DNA of 14,672 bases from an uncultured Hyphomicrobiales bacterium (GCA_903930095.1 CAIYXE010000565.1:1-14672), one strand, 5' to 3'. Positions 1 through 7,470 are shown, numbered from the stretch's first letter. Program-made: numbers and translations. The notes: a model not told the origin generated them from the sequence alone.

Positions 1-167
1 ACTGCGTCCTTGCCCTTTTCCCAGATCTTCGCGGCGGCCTCGGCTGGCACGACGCCCAGTGCTGCCAGCGCGTCCGTCGCATGCGCCTCGATCTCGAACC
101 AGATGCGGAAGCGGGTCTGGGGCTCCCAGATCTGGGCCATTTCCTTGGCTGCATAGCGCGGAATCAT
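1..167 (-). CDS. purB: Adenylosuccinate lyase, N-terminal part (cut by window edge)
   Basis: Only the first 55 codons are present; the gene runs off the left edge. The translation begins MIPRYAAKEMAQIW and continues with a RIWFEIEAHA segment, which I recognise as the typical start of bacterial adenylosuccinate lyase (fumarase/aspartase superfamily). The enzyme acts in the cytosol and removes fumarate both from SAICAR in IMP synthesis and from adenylosuccinate to give AMP. The start at 167 is supported by an AGAGG ribosome site a few bases upstream. The catalytic residues lie outside the window, so function rests on N-terminal similarity only. The gap to the upstream RAM-domain gene is 38 bp with no terminator visible, so co-transcription is possible. 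Confidence 0.85.
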   Translation of the reverse strand, partial: MIPRYAAKEMAQIWEPQTRFRIWFEIEAHATDALAALGVVPAEAAAKIWEKGKDA

Positions 168-205
168 CGGACGCCTCTTGGGATGTGTCGGAAGGGGGGT
201 GCGGC

Positions 206-442
206 TCAGAACGCCTTGAAGGTGATCAGCGTATAGGTGTCGCGGATGCCCGGTATGTTCTGGATCTTCTGCGCCACGAAATGGCCGACGTCGTCACCAT
301 CCTTCAGGTAGAACTTCACCAAAAGGTCGTAACCGCCTGCTGTGGAATAGATTTCTGACGCAATCTCGGCATCGGCGATGGCGGTGGCCACGTCATAGGA
401 CTTGCCGAGCTCGCATTTGATCTGGACGAAAAAGGCGCGCAT
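206..442 (-). CDS. Stand-alone Lrp/AsnC ligand-binding (RAM) domain protein
   Basis: This 78-residue protein starts MRAFFVQIKCELGKSYDVA and ends with IRDTYTLITFKAF. The pattern is a complete RAM (ACT-like, beta-alpha-beta-beta-alpha-beta) sensor domain of the Lrp/AsnC family, including the GGYDLLVKF strand and the final T-x-x-T-x-I/F strand. The DNA-binding helix-turn-helix found in full-length Lrp (about 150-160 residues) is absent. The start at 442 is chosen because GGAG lies 9 nt upstream; the frame stays open further upstream, but that part overlaps binding protein B and is not Lrp-like. Stand-alone RAM proteins are known to form oligomeric rings and bind amino acids, and some partner with full-length Lrp proteins. 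It lies 14 bp after a branched-chain amino acid binding-protein gene, suggesting amino-acid sensing, but no target is visible. Confidence 0.85.
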   Translation of the reverse strand: MRAFFVQIKCELGKSYDVATAIADAEIASEIYSTAGGYDLLVKFYLKDGDDVGHFVAQKIQNIPGIRDTYTLITFKAF

Positions 443-456
443 GCCGTGGGGCTCCG

Positions 457-1620
457 TCAGGGTGTGGTGTCGAGGATGGGGGGCGCGAGTGTGGCGGGAT
501 CGATCTCGACATAGCGGCCTTCGATCCACCGGAACCAGGCGAGGCGGGGGTCTTTCAGGTCTCCCTTGATGTCGAAGGAGACCGGCCCGACGGCCGTGTC
601 GAAGCGATTGCCGCTGCGCAGCCATTCGGCGAGCCGGGCGCTCTCCAGCGTGCCGGTGGCCTCCGCCGCCGCGGCGAGCGCCTGGACGGCGGCATAGGCA
701 TAGAGGGTGAAGCCCTCGGCATTCTGTTCCTGCGCCCGCATGCGCTCCACCACGGGGCGGGCGGCGGGAAAGCTGCGCGGATCAAAGGTGAAGGTCATCA
801 GCGTGCCTTCGGCGGCATCCCCGGCCTGCTTCAGGTAATCCTCGGTGACAAGAGAATCGCCCGAGACGATCTGGGCGCCGGAGCCCGCGGCCCTGAGGGC
901 GCGCGCGAGGAGGCCGCCCTCCACATAGGTGCCCGCGACATAGATGACGCCGACTTCTGCCGTGGCGATCCGCTGGGCGAGGTCCTTGAAGTCCTTGGTT
1001 CCTGCCTTGAAGCTCTCCGTCAGGGCTGGTTCAACGCCCTTTGCCTGCAGCCCATCGCGGAAGCGCCGGGCGAGGCCTGCGAAGGCGGGCTGGTCGTCAT
1101 GCGCCACCGCGATCCGGCGGCCGGCGAACTTGTCGAGCACGAAGCCGGCCGCGGCCAGGGCCTGCGCGTCGTCGCGCGGCGCCAGGCGGATGACGTTCCA
1201 GCCGCCTTCGTCGGTGAATCGGGGGTTGGTCGAGGCCGGGCTGATCTGGATGACGCCGGCCGTCTGGTAGACCTTGGAGGCGGGGATCGAGGCGCCGGAG
1301 CAGTAGTGCCCGATCACGGCCCTGACCTTGTCGGACACAAAGCCCGTTGCCACTTCCACGGCCTTTCGCGGGTCGCAGCCGTCGTCTGCGAATTTCAGGG
1401 CAAGCCGCTCGCCACGGATGCCGCCGGTGGCGTTGATGTCATCCACCGCCATCTGGGCGCCGCGGCGCAACTGCTCGCCCAGTGCCGCATTGGGGCCGGA
1501 GAAGGGGGCCGCTGCGCCGATCAGGATCTCGGCGTGGGCCGGGCCCGCCGCGGCGATCAGCGCCAGGAGGGCGAAGGCTGTGTGGCGGAGTGTCATGCGC
1601 AGTGTCATGCCGTTTGTCAT
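457..1620 (-). CDS. Branched-chain amino acid ABC transporter periplasmic binding protein (paralogue B)
   Basis: This 387-residue periplasmic solute-binding protein belongs to the LivJ/LivK (Peripla_BP_6, type I fold) family. A signal peptide with a hydrophobic core at residues 14-26 ends at AHA, probably cleaved before EILIGAAAPFSGPNAALG, a hallmark LivJ-like start. It keeps the cysteine pair of the E. coli proteins: C82 (in a DDGCDP motif) and C107 (IGHYCSG). GTLMTFTFDPR and FTLYAYAAVQAL also match the family. I chose the start at 1620 (MTNGM) rather than the longer frame at 1635 because GGAGGA sits 5 nt upstream; codons 5 and 9 are further ATG options. It is clearly diverged from the neighbouring paralogue A, so it may bind a different ligand. 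A terminator separates it from A, and I see no strong promoter in the gap. Confidence 0.9.
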   Translation of the reverse strand: MTNGMTLRMTLRHTAFALLALIAAAGPAHAEILIGAAAPFSGPNAALGEQLRRGAQMAVDDINATGGIRGERLALKFADDGCDPRKAVEVATGFVSDKVRAVIGHYCSGASIPASKVYQTAGVIQISPASTNPRFTDEGGWNVIRLAPRDDAQALAAAGFVLDKFAGRRIAVAHDDQPAFAGLARRFRDGLQAKGVEPALTESFKAGTKDFKDLAQRIATAEVGVIYVAGTYVEGGLLARALRAAGSGAQIVSGDSLVTEDYLKQAGDAAEGTLMTFTFDPRSFPAARPVVERMRAQEQNAEGFTLYAYAAVQALAAAAEATGTLESARLAEWLRSGNRFDTAVGPVSFDIKGDLKDPRLAWFRWIEGRYVEIDPATLAPPILDTTP

Positions 1621-1686
1621 GTACTTCCTCCGCATTGCCCCAAACCGGGCGGCTGCGCAAGCCAGTGCAGCATCGGGGCGGGCAAC

Positions 1687-1717
1687 AAAAGGCCCGCGCG
1701 ACAGGATCGCGCGGGCC
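1687..1717 (-). terminator. Rho-independent terminator after binding protein A
   Basis: A perfect 10-bp GC-only stem (1691-1700 with 1708-1717) encloses a 7-nt loop. On the minus strand it is followed by TTTTGTTG (complement of 1683-1690). It begins 21 bp after the stop codon of binding protein A. The plus-strand side has no T-run, so it works in the minus direction. It should end most transcripts of the liv operon before paralogue B. Confidence 0.8.
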
Positions 1718-1738
1718 CGTTCATGTCATGCACCAAGC

Positions 1739-2893
1739 TTAGTCGGCGACGTAGGTGATCTTGCCGTCAGCCAGCTTCTTCCAGGTGTAGAGCACGTAGT
1801 CCGGACGGGTGATGTCGCCCTTCTTGTCGAAGGCGATGTCGCCGATCACGGTCTTGAAGGTGACGCCCGAGTACATGTACTCGCCAACCTTCGCCGGGTC
1901 GGCAGCGCCGACCTTCTCGATGGCTGCCTTGAGGATTTCCATCGCTGCATAGGTGTAGAGCGTGTAGGCCTCGGGGTTGAAGCCGGCGTCCGTGAACTTC
2001 TTCACGACTTCGGCTGCCTCGGGGCGGTTGCGCGGGTCAGGCGGGAAGGTCATGAGGGTGCCTTCAACACCCGGGCCGCCGATCGAGGCGAACTCGTCGG
2101 AGGTGATGCCGTCGCCGGACATCATCACGGCGGTCATGCCCTGGTCACGCATCTGGCGGACGATGAGGCCCGCTTCCGTGTGCAGGCCGCCCCAGTAGAC
2201 GACTTCGACATTCGCCTGCTTCATCTTGGAGACGAGAGCGGAGAAGTCCTTGTCGCCGACGTTGATACCTTCGTAGATGGCCTCGGTCACGCCCTTGGAG
2301 TTGATGTCGGCCTTGGTCGCATCAGCCAGACCCTGCCCGTAGGGGGTCTTGTCGTGGATGACGGCGACAACCTTGCCCTTCAGGTTGTTGACGATGTAAT
2401 CGCCCGCAACCGCGCCCTGCTGGTCGTCACGGCCGCAGGTGCGGAACATCATCAGGTCCGGAGCGGCTTCGGTCCAGTTGCCGCAGGGGCCGTTCTTGCG
2501 GTCGGTCACGCAGATGTTGGTGGCCGACGGCGTGATCGCCAGCATGCCGTTCTCACGGTACACTTCGGAGGCCGGCATGGTCACGCCGGAGTTGAAGTGG
2601 CCGACGACGAACTTGATGCCTTCACCGACATACTTGTTGGCGACAGACACGCCCTGCTTGGGGTCCGACACGTCATCGCCCAGCACCAGCTCAATCTGCA
2701 TGCCCATGATGCCGCCGGCGGCGTTGAAGTCAGCGGCCGCCTGTTCGGCGCCCTTCTGCATCTGCGCACCGAAGGCTGCGTTCGGACCCGTGAAGGGACC
2801 GCCGAGGCCGATCTTCAGCGTCTCGGCATAGGCAGATGTGGCCAGCAGCATGCTTGCTGCGGCGACAACGCCCGTAATCCAGTTCTTTTTCAT
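1739..2893 (-). CDS. Branched-chain amino acid ABC transporter periplasmic binding protein (paralogue A)
   Basis: This 384-residue LivJ/LivK-type periplasmic binding protein delivers a ligand, probably leucine/isoleucine/valine or another amino acid, to the LivHMGF channel. The signal peptide (KK at 2-3, hydrophobic core 8-19) ends SAYA at residue 23, and the mature part begins ETLKIGLGGPFTGPNAAFG. The start is supported by a GGGAGAA ribosome site 4 nt upstream. Compared with E. coli LivJ/LivK, the usual disulfide cysteines are replaced by S76 and N101. Instead there is a loop insertion around residues 127-146 with C128 and C137, and C153 follows. It lies downstream of livHMGF and the DUF6867-like gene and is followed by a strong terminator, so it is probably the main partner of this transporter. 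Substrate preference cannot be read from sequence alone. Confidence 0.92.
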   Translation of the reverse strand: MKKNWITGVVAAASMLLATSAYAETLKIGLGGPFTGPNAAFGAQMQKGAEQAAADFNAAGGIMGMQIELVLGDDVSDPKQGVSVANKYVGEGIKFVVGHFNSGVTMPASEVYRENGMLAITPSATNICVTDRKNGPCGNWTEAAPDLMMFRTCGRDDQQGAVAGDYIVNNLKGKVVAVIHDKTPYGQGLADATKADINSKGVTEAIYEGINVGDKDFSALVSKMKQANVEVVYWGGLHTEAGLIVRQMRDQGMTAVMMSGDGITSDEFASIGGPGVEGTLMTFPPDPRNRPEAAEVVKKFTDAGFNPEAYTLYTYAAMEILKAAIEKVGAADPAKVGEYMYSGVTFKTVIGDIAFDKKGDITRPDYVLYTWKKLADGKITYVAD

Positions 2894-2919
2894 TCAGTTC
2901 TCCCTATCGTCTTTATCGT

Positions 2920-2940
2920 GGGAGCCCCACTTGGGGCCCT
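2920..2940 (-). other. Intercistronic hairpin upstream of binding protein A
   Basis: An inverted repeat (arms around 2920-2928 and 2933-2940, GCCCC pairing with GGGGC plus outer pairs across one mismatch or bulge) lies 27 nt before the binding-protein start, between it and the DUF6867-like gene. No T-run follows on either strand, so it is not a typical terminator. It could stabilise the binding-protein mRNA 5' end or slow polymerase. Function is inferred only from position. Confidence 0.35.
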
Positions 2941-3028
2941 GTCAGCGGACGCACCGCCTTGGCTGGCATATTTGCGCCAAACCAAGGTTATGTCATCCGT
3001 TTTCGTGACGAACTGCCGGCCGGCCGGA

Positions 3029-3358
3029 TCAGCTTTTGCTGCGCCAGGTTAGTGGACCGGTGCGCTCATACAACCAGTAGTATTGGGTGGTCATTTGCTG
3101 GGCGCGTTTCCAGCGGAAGCCGAAAAGCGCCAGCACGATGATGGTCACAGCATCTGCTGCATAACCCAGTGTGGTGAGCAGCTGTTCCTCGAACAGCGCG
3201 AAGTGCAGGAAGCGGACGCCGAGTGCAAGCCCCAGGGACGCGATGACAAGAAGCCAGACGGAGCGCCAGTTCTGGGCGAAGCTGCGCCCCATCAGGATGG
3301 CTGCCCCGCCGCCAAACAGCAGCGTCAGCAGCACGTAGACCCACAAAGTCTTTTCCAT
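3029..3358 (-). CDS. Small inner-membrane protein, DUF6867-like, of the liv operon
   Basis: This 109-residue protein has three predicted membrane segments: about residues 5-24, 33-54 and 62-82. It ends in a basic, aromatic tail with FRWKRAQQMTTQYYWLYE. The start at 3358 is supported by AGGAGA about 7 nt upstream. From memory it resembles the DUF6867 family, small alphaproteobacterial membrane proteins found beside branched-chain amino acid transporters; I cannot check this here. It lies 9 bp after livF and before binding protein A, so it is very probably co-transcribed with the transporter. It has no ATPase, permease or binding-protein motifs. An accessory or assembly role is a guess from context. 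Confidence 0.7.
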   Translation of the reverse strand: MEKTLWVYVLLTLLFGGGAAILMGRSFAQNWRSVWLLVIASLGLALGVRFLHFALFEEQLLTTLGYAADAVTIIVLALFGFRWKRAQQMTTQYYWLYERTGPLTWRSKS

Positions 3359-3367
3359 CGCAGTCTC

Positions 3368-4090
3368 CTAGTGCGCTCCGCCTTCGAGGTAGGCGGCGCG
3401 AACCTCCGGGCGCTTTAGCAACTCTTCCCCGGTGCCGCTCATGGTGACGAGCCCGTTCACCATCACATAGGCGCGGTGGGCGAGTTTGAGGGCATGGAAG
3501 GCGTTCTGCTCGACAAGGAAGACGCTGAGGCCTTCCTTGCGGTTCAGCTCGCGGATCGCCTCGAAGATCTGCTTCACGATCAGCGGGGCAAGACCAAGCG
3601 ACGGCTCGTCAAGGAGCAGGAGCTTCGGCCGCGCCATCAAGGCGCGCGCGATCGCCAGCATCTGCTGTTCGCCGCCCGAGAGCGTTCCGCCGCGCTGGTT
3701 CATGCGTTCCTTCAGGCGCGGGAACAGGGTGAAGGCGCGCTCGATGTCCTCTTCGAGATGGGCGTAGCCGTCAACGGTGGCGCCCATCTGCAAGTTCTCG
3801 AGGACCGACATGCGCGGGAAGATGCGGCGGCCTTCCGGCGACAGCGCGATCCTGAGCTTGGCGATCTCCTGGGTCGGCATGCGCGTGATGTCATGGCCGT
3901 TGAAAGTGATTGTTCCCTCGCGGGCCCGTGGATCGCCGAAGATGGTCATCATCAGCGTCGACTTGCCAGCGCCATTGGAGCCGATCAGCGTGACGATCTC
4001 GCCTTCGTTCACATCGATGTCGACGCCCTTGAGGGCGGCGATCTTGCCGTAATAGGTCTTGACCCCGCGGGCGGAGAGAAGGGCGCTCAT
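3368..4090 (-). CDS. livF: Branched-chain amino acid ABC transporter ATP-binding protein LivF
   Basis: This 240-residue cytoplasmic ABC ATPase pairs with LivG to drive LivHM transport. Walker A is GSNGAGKST (37-45), the signature is LSGGEQQ (137-143) and Walker B is LLLLDEP (157-163). The Q-loop region reads SPEGRRIFPRMSVLENL, and the switch region LVEQN has glutamine where most ABC ATPases have histidine; both are typical of LivF and separate it from LivG. Length fits the family (about 235-240). Its ATG overlaps the livG stop by 4 nt (ATGA), indicating translational coupling, and the DUF6867-like gene follows after 9 bp. Confidence 0.96.
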   Translation of the reverse strand: MSALLSARGVKTYYGKIAALKGVDIDVNEGEIVTLIGSNGAGKSTLMMTIFGDPRAREGTITFNGHDITRMPTQEIAKLRIALSPEGRRIFPRMSVLENLQMGATVDGYAHLEEDIERAFTLFPRLKERMNQRGGTLSGGEQQMLAIARALMARPKLLLLDEPSLGLAPLIVKQIFEAIRELNRKEGLSVFLVEQNAFHALKLAHRAYVMVNGLVTMSGTGEELLKRPEVRAAYLEGGAH

Positions 4091-4986
4091 GGGCGGCCTC
4101 CGGTGCCGCCATGCGGCAGTTCGGCACCCGCCGTGGCGATCAGTTCGGCGATTTCGGGCTTGGACTCGATCTCGCTGTCATCAACGCCGAGATAGGCGGC
4201 GATGACGCGCGGGTCGACCTTCACCTCGGCCGGTGTGCCGTCGGAGATCTTCTGGCCGTATTCCAGGACCACGATGTGATCGCAGATCTTCATCACCACG
4301 GACATGTCATGCTCGATGAGCAGGATCGACGTCTTGTCGGAATCCCGGATGGACAGCAGCAACTCATTGAGTTCGGCCGACTCGCGGGGGTTGAGACCCG
4401 CCGCCGGCTCGTCAAGACAGAGAAGCACCGGATCGGTGCACATGGCGCGTGCGATCTCCAGGCGGCGCTGTGCGCCGTAAGGCAAGTCGCCCGCCGCATC
4501 ATCCGCGCGGTCATAAAGATTGACCCGGTTCAGCCATTCGGCGGCGCGCTCCTTCGCGCCGCGTTCGGCACGGGTATAGGCCGGCAGGCCCAACACGCCG
4601 GCAACCGACATGCCGGATGCCCTCATCAGCATATTGTGCTGGGCCACCAGCAGGTTCTCCAGCACCGTCATGCCCGAAAACAGCCGGATGTTCTGGAAGG
4701 TGCGCGCCACACGTGCCCTGGCGGCGACATGGAAGTCCTGCATGCGGTCAAGGTAGAAGGAACGGCCGTCACGATGGGACATGGTAATGAGGCCGGCCGT
4801 CGGCTTGTAGAAGCCGGTGATGCAATTGAACACCGTCGTCTTGCCGGCACCGTTTGGACCGATGAGGCCTGTGATGTCACCATGGCGGGCCTCAAAGCTC
4901 AGATCGTTCACGGCGGTCAGGCCGCCGAAACGGACGGTCAGGTGATCCACGGAGAGCACGCTTGGGGAAGTCGACGAGCCAGCCAT
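4087..4986 (-). CDS. livG: Branched-chain amino acid ABC transporter ATP-binding protein LivG
   Basis: This 299-residue ABC ATPase is the partner of LivF. Walker A is GPNGAGKTT (43-51), the Q-loop is TFQNIRLF (Q98), the signature is the LivG-type [15 protein letters not shown] (168-182), Walker B is LLCLDEP (188-194) and the switch histidine is H226 in LIEHDMSVV. It is longer than E. coli LivG (about 255) because of an insertion between Walker A and the Q-loop (about 70-90) and a tail of about 30 residues after the canonical AAYLG end. I chose the start at 4986 because AAGGAAGG lies just upstream and the ABC domain begins about 10 residues later; the open frame reaches to 5370, but that part is out-of-frame livM. 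It shares one base with the livM stop (TGATG) and overlaps livF by 4 nt. Confidence 0.95.
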   Translation of the reverse strand: MAGSSTSPSVLSVDHLTVRFGGLTAVNDLSFEARHGDITGLIGPNGAGKTTVFNCITGFYKPTAGLITMSHRDGRSFYLDRMQDFHVAARARVARTFQNIRLFSGMTVLENLLVAQHNMLMRASGMSVAGVLGLPAYTRAERGAKERAAEWLNRVNLYDRADDAAGDLPYGAQRRLEIARAMCTDPVLLCLDEPAAGLNPRESAELNELLLSIRDSDKTSILLIEHDMSVVMKICDHIVVLEYGQKISDGTPAEVKVDPRVIAAYLGVDDSEIESKPEIAELIATAGAELPHGGTGGRP

Positions 4987-6398
4987 CAGCCGTGACCTTC
5001 CTTCACATTGTCCGAACCTATGGCCTTCTTCTCGTGAAGGAAGGCTGTTGGTTGTCGAACGGAGACGAATCCTCGCGGTTTCCAGAGCATGATGATCACC
5101 ATGGCGCTGCCGAAGATCAGCATGCGGAAAAGTTCCGGCTTGAAGTCCTGGCCGAAGATGTTTTTCAGGAAATCGAGCTCGCGGAGGATCTCGGTGCCGC
5201 CCTGCATGGCCACGGCCGCAAGTGCTACGCCCAAGAGCGAGCCCATGCCGCCAAGCACCACGATGGCAAGGATGATCGCCGACTCGATGAACTTGAAGCC
5301 CTCCGGATCGACGAAGCCCTGGCGGGCGCCGAAGAAGGCGCCGGCAAGGCCGCCGAAGAAGGCGCCGCAAGCAAAGGCCGTGAGCTTGGTGGAGGTGGTG
5401 TTGATGCCGAGCGAACGGCAGGCGATTTCGTCCTCGCGCAGCGCCTCCCAGGCACGGCCGACCGGCAGACGCCGCAGCCGCAGCGTCACGGCGGCGGTGA
5501 TGAGCGCCAGTACGACAATGACGTAGTAGAGGAAGACCGTCCGGTACCAGGGCGCAGGCGCGATGGTGACCGGGTCGAATCCGAAGGTGGTGGTGATGCT
5601 GCTCAGCAGCCAGGACAGCCAGGCGGCGAAACCATCGGGCGTGCCGTCGAACTTGATGCCGAAGAAGGTAATGCGCGGCGCCGAGATGCCGGCGCCGCCA
5701 CCGGTGAAGTCCTTCCAGTTCTTGGCCACGAGATAGATGATCTCGCCGAAGGCCAGCGTCACGATGGCAAGGTAGTCACCTCGCAATCGCAGCACGGGGA
5801 AGCCGAGGAGAATGCCCCAGAAGGCCGCGAGAATGCCCGCGACCGGCAGGCACAGCCAGAATGACCAGCCGAAATGCAGCGCCAGCAGCGCGTAGGAGTA
5901 AGAGCCGATGGCGTAGAAGGCAACATAGCCGAGATCGAGCAGGCCCGCGAGGCCCACCACGATGTTGAGCCCCCAGCCGAGCATCACGTAGATGAGGATA
6001 AGAATGCCGAAATTATCGACCCACTTCGGGATGCCACCAACGCCCGCAAGCAGGATGACAAGCAGCGGGTAGACGATGACGAAGGTAAGCCCTCCCGGCG
6101 CCAGGACCTTTGCGAGCGCCGAGGGGGCGGCAGCGGGCTTGGTGGTGGTGGCAGTGGCGGCGCGCTTCTCCGCGGCCGCCTTCACGGCCTTGATGATGAG
6201 ATAGCCTACCACCGCGGCGAGGATGGCTGCGAGGGCGTGCCAGGGCCTGAACAGCAGGACGAGCTCGTTGTCCATGTTCTGCTCGGTCTTGAGACCGATC
6301 AGGGGGCCGAACAGGCCGAGTGCGATGGCCGCGACGATGAGGACGCCGATCAGCGTGTGGCGGACGGAAGAGCTCGCGGAGTCTTTTGTGTTCGCCAT
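4986..6398 (-). CDS. livM: Branched-chain amino acid ABC transporter permease LivM
   Basis: This 470-residue inner-membrane permease (BPD_transp_2 family) forms the channel with LivH. The N-terminal part has two membrane segments (about 14-34 and 53-72), then an Ala/Thr/Lys/Pro-rich linker (about 73-95), then the core permease from about residue 100. Family hallmarks include GLAGLLDLGYVAFYAIGSYS, FPVLRLRGDYLAIVTLAFGE and, late in the protein, the cytoplasmic coupling loop EDEIACRSLGIN and VLGGMGSLLG. E. coli LivM is about 425 residues; the excess is in the N-terminal region. The start at 6398 has GGAGAAGG 7 nt upstream and lies 2 nt after the livH stop. Confidence 0.95.
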   Translation of the reverse strand: MANTKDSASSSVRHTLIGVLIVAAIALGLFGPLIGLKTEQNMDNELVLLFRPWHALAAILAAVVGYLIIKAVKAAAEKRAATATTTKPAAAPSALAKVLAPGGLTFVIVYPLLVILLAGVGGIPKWVDNFGILILIYVMLGWGLNIVVGLAGLLDLGYVAFYAIGSYSYALLALHFGWSFWLCLPVAGILAAFWGILLGFPVLRLRGDYLAIVTLAFGEIIYLVAKNWKDFTGGGAGISAPRITFFGIKFDGTPDGFAAWLSWLLSSITTTFGFDPVTIAPAPWYRTVFLYYVIVVLALITAAVTLRLRRLPVGRAWEALREDEIACRSLGINTTSTKLTAFACGAFFGGLAGAFFGARQGFVDPEGFKFIESAIILAIVVLGGMGSLLGVALAAVAMQGGTEILRELDFLKNIFGQDFKPELFRMLIFGSAMVIIMLWKPRGFVSVRQPTAFLHEKKAIGSDNVKEGHG

Positions 6399-6400
6399 GG

Positions 6401-7327
6401 TCAGACCTTCTCCACCTCAGGCCGCCCGAGCAGCCCCTGCGGCATGAAGATGAGGACGATGGCGAGGATCGAGAAGGCAGCCACGTCCTTGTAGGCAAGG
6501 GAGAAATAGCCGGAGAAGAAGGTCTCGATGAGGCCGATCAGCAGCCCGCCGATGACTGCACCGGGAAGCGACCCGATGCCGCCCAGCACGGCAGCGGTGA
6601 AGGCCTTCACGCCGGGGATGAACCCGTCCTGGTAGGAGATCACGCCATACTGCATCAGGTACATGACACCCGCCACGGCGGCGAGGCCTGCGCCCATGAC
6701 GAAGGTGGCCGAGATCGTGCGGTCGACATTGATGCCGAGGAGGGCTGCCATCTTGCGGTCCTGCTCGCAGGCACGCTGGGCGCGGCCGAGAGACGTTTTC
6801 TGTACGATGTACCAGAAGATGGCGAGGAGTACGGCCGTCACCAGCACAATGACGATCTGCTTGTAGGCGAGGACCACCGCGAAGCCGTTCTCGCCGGTGG
6901 TGAGCGGGATGACCGCCGAGGGGTCGAACAAGGGAGGAATGGGCTTGTTGCGCGGGTCCTGGGCGATCTGGACGAAGTTCGAGAGCACGAGCGACACGCC
7001 GATGGCTGAGATCAGTGGCGCGAGCCGGAAGCTGCCTCGCAATGGCCGGTAGGCAAGTTTTTCGATGACCCAGCTCCACAAGCCGGTGAGCACCATGCCT
7101 ACGACCAGCATGACGATGAGGGCAACCGCGATGCTGGAAATCCCCAGCCATGTGGTGACGACCAGAAAAGCGATCAGGGCAATGAACGCCGAGACCATGA
7201 AGACGTCGCCATGGGAGAAGTTCACCATGCCGATGATGCCGAACACCATGGTGTAGCCAATGGCGATCAGGCCATAGATTGACCCAAGCGTGATGCCATT
7301 GATCAGCTGCTGGAGAAAATACTCCAT
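6401..7327 (-). CDS. livH: Branched-chain amino acid ABC transporter permease LivH
   Basis: This 308-residue inner-membrane permease is the second channel subunit and the first gene of the liv operon. Hallmarks are LGSIYGLIAIGYTMVFGIIG followed by MVNFSHGDVFM near the N terminus, YRPLRGS, the coupling loop DRKMAALLGIN and VLGGIGSLPGAVIGG near the C terminus. Length equals that of E. coli LivH (308). The start at 7327 follows AGGGTGG about 5 nt upstream. The leader and a candidate promoter lie in the intergenic region shared with the divergent padR operon. Confidence 0.96.
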   Translation of the reverse strand: MEYFLQQLINGITLGSIYGLIAIGYTMVFGIIGMVNFSHGDVFMVSAFIALIAFLVVTTWLGISSIAVALIVMLVVGMVLTGLWSWVIEKLAYRPLRGSFRLAPLISAIGVSLVLSNFVQIAQDPRNKPIPPLFDPSAVIPLTTGENGFAVVLAYKQIVIVLVTAVLLAIFWYIVQKTSLGRAQRACEQDRKMAALLGINVDRTISATFVMGAGLAAVAGVMYLMQYGVISYQDGFIPGVKAFTAAVLGGIGSLPGAVIGGLLIGLIETFFSGYFSLAYKDVAAFSILAIVLIFMPQGLLGRPEVEKV

Positions 7328-7378
7328 CGTTCCACCCTTTTATTATGATTTATGCGGCGTTTTTTCCGCCTTTCGATC

Positions 7379-7407
7379 CTCATACCCAGATGGATTTTCC
7401 AGCACAA
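7379..7407 (-). promoter_or_regulatory. Candidate sigma-70-type promoter for the liv operon
   Basis: Read on the minus strand, TTGTGC (7402-7407) and TATGAG (7379-7384) are separated by exactly 17 bp. This would place the transcript start near 7372, giving a leader of about 45 nt before livH. The boxes are imperfect, and alternative AT-rich -10 candidates (CATAAT) lie closer to livH. Confidence 0.35.
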
Positions 7408-7441
7408 GGGGGCATCCGGCCGAACTGGCGGCAGATTCGAC

Positions 7442-7470
7442 TTGTAAGCTATTCCAATCCGATATATATC
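7442..7470 (+). promoter_or_regulatory. Candidate promoter for the padR-RND efflux operon
   Basis: TTGTAA (7442-7447) and TATATC (7465-7470) are 17 bp apart, predicting a start near 7477 and a leader of about 38 nt. The -10 box lies inside the first unit of the repeat array, as expected if binding there blocks RNA polymerase. The AT-rich stretch offers other -10 choices. Confidence 0.35.

Noticed and set aside
3002..3012. TTCGTGACGAA palindrome upstream of binding protein A
   Set aside because: A single 11-bp near-palindrome without a clear promoter beside it; too weak to call an operator.
3016..3027. CCGGCCGGCCGG palindrome just after the DUF6867-like gene
   Set aside because: It is short and followed by no T-run on either strand, so it is not supported as a terminator; likely a by-product of high GC.
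1328..3052. Very long plus-strand open frame (574 codons) opposite the binding-protein genes
   Set aside because: It is antisense to two clear LivJ-type genes with signal peptides and ribosome sites; its translation is low-complexity His/Asp/Gly/Val-rich, typical of the complement of GC-rich coding sequence.
4987..5370. N-terminal extension of LivG to 5370
   Set aside because: The extension is out-of-frame livM sequence and Arg-rich; the 4986 start has a good ribosome site and a normal ABC N terminus.
7356..7370. GGCG/CGCC mini-hairpin in the livH leader
   Set aside because: Only a 4-bp stem; no riboswitch or attenuator architecture, and no leader peptide rich in branched-chain codons was seen.
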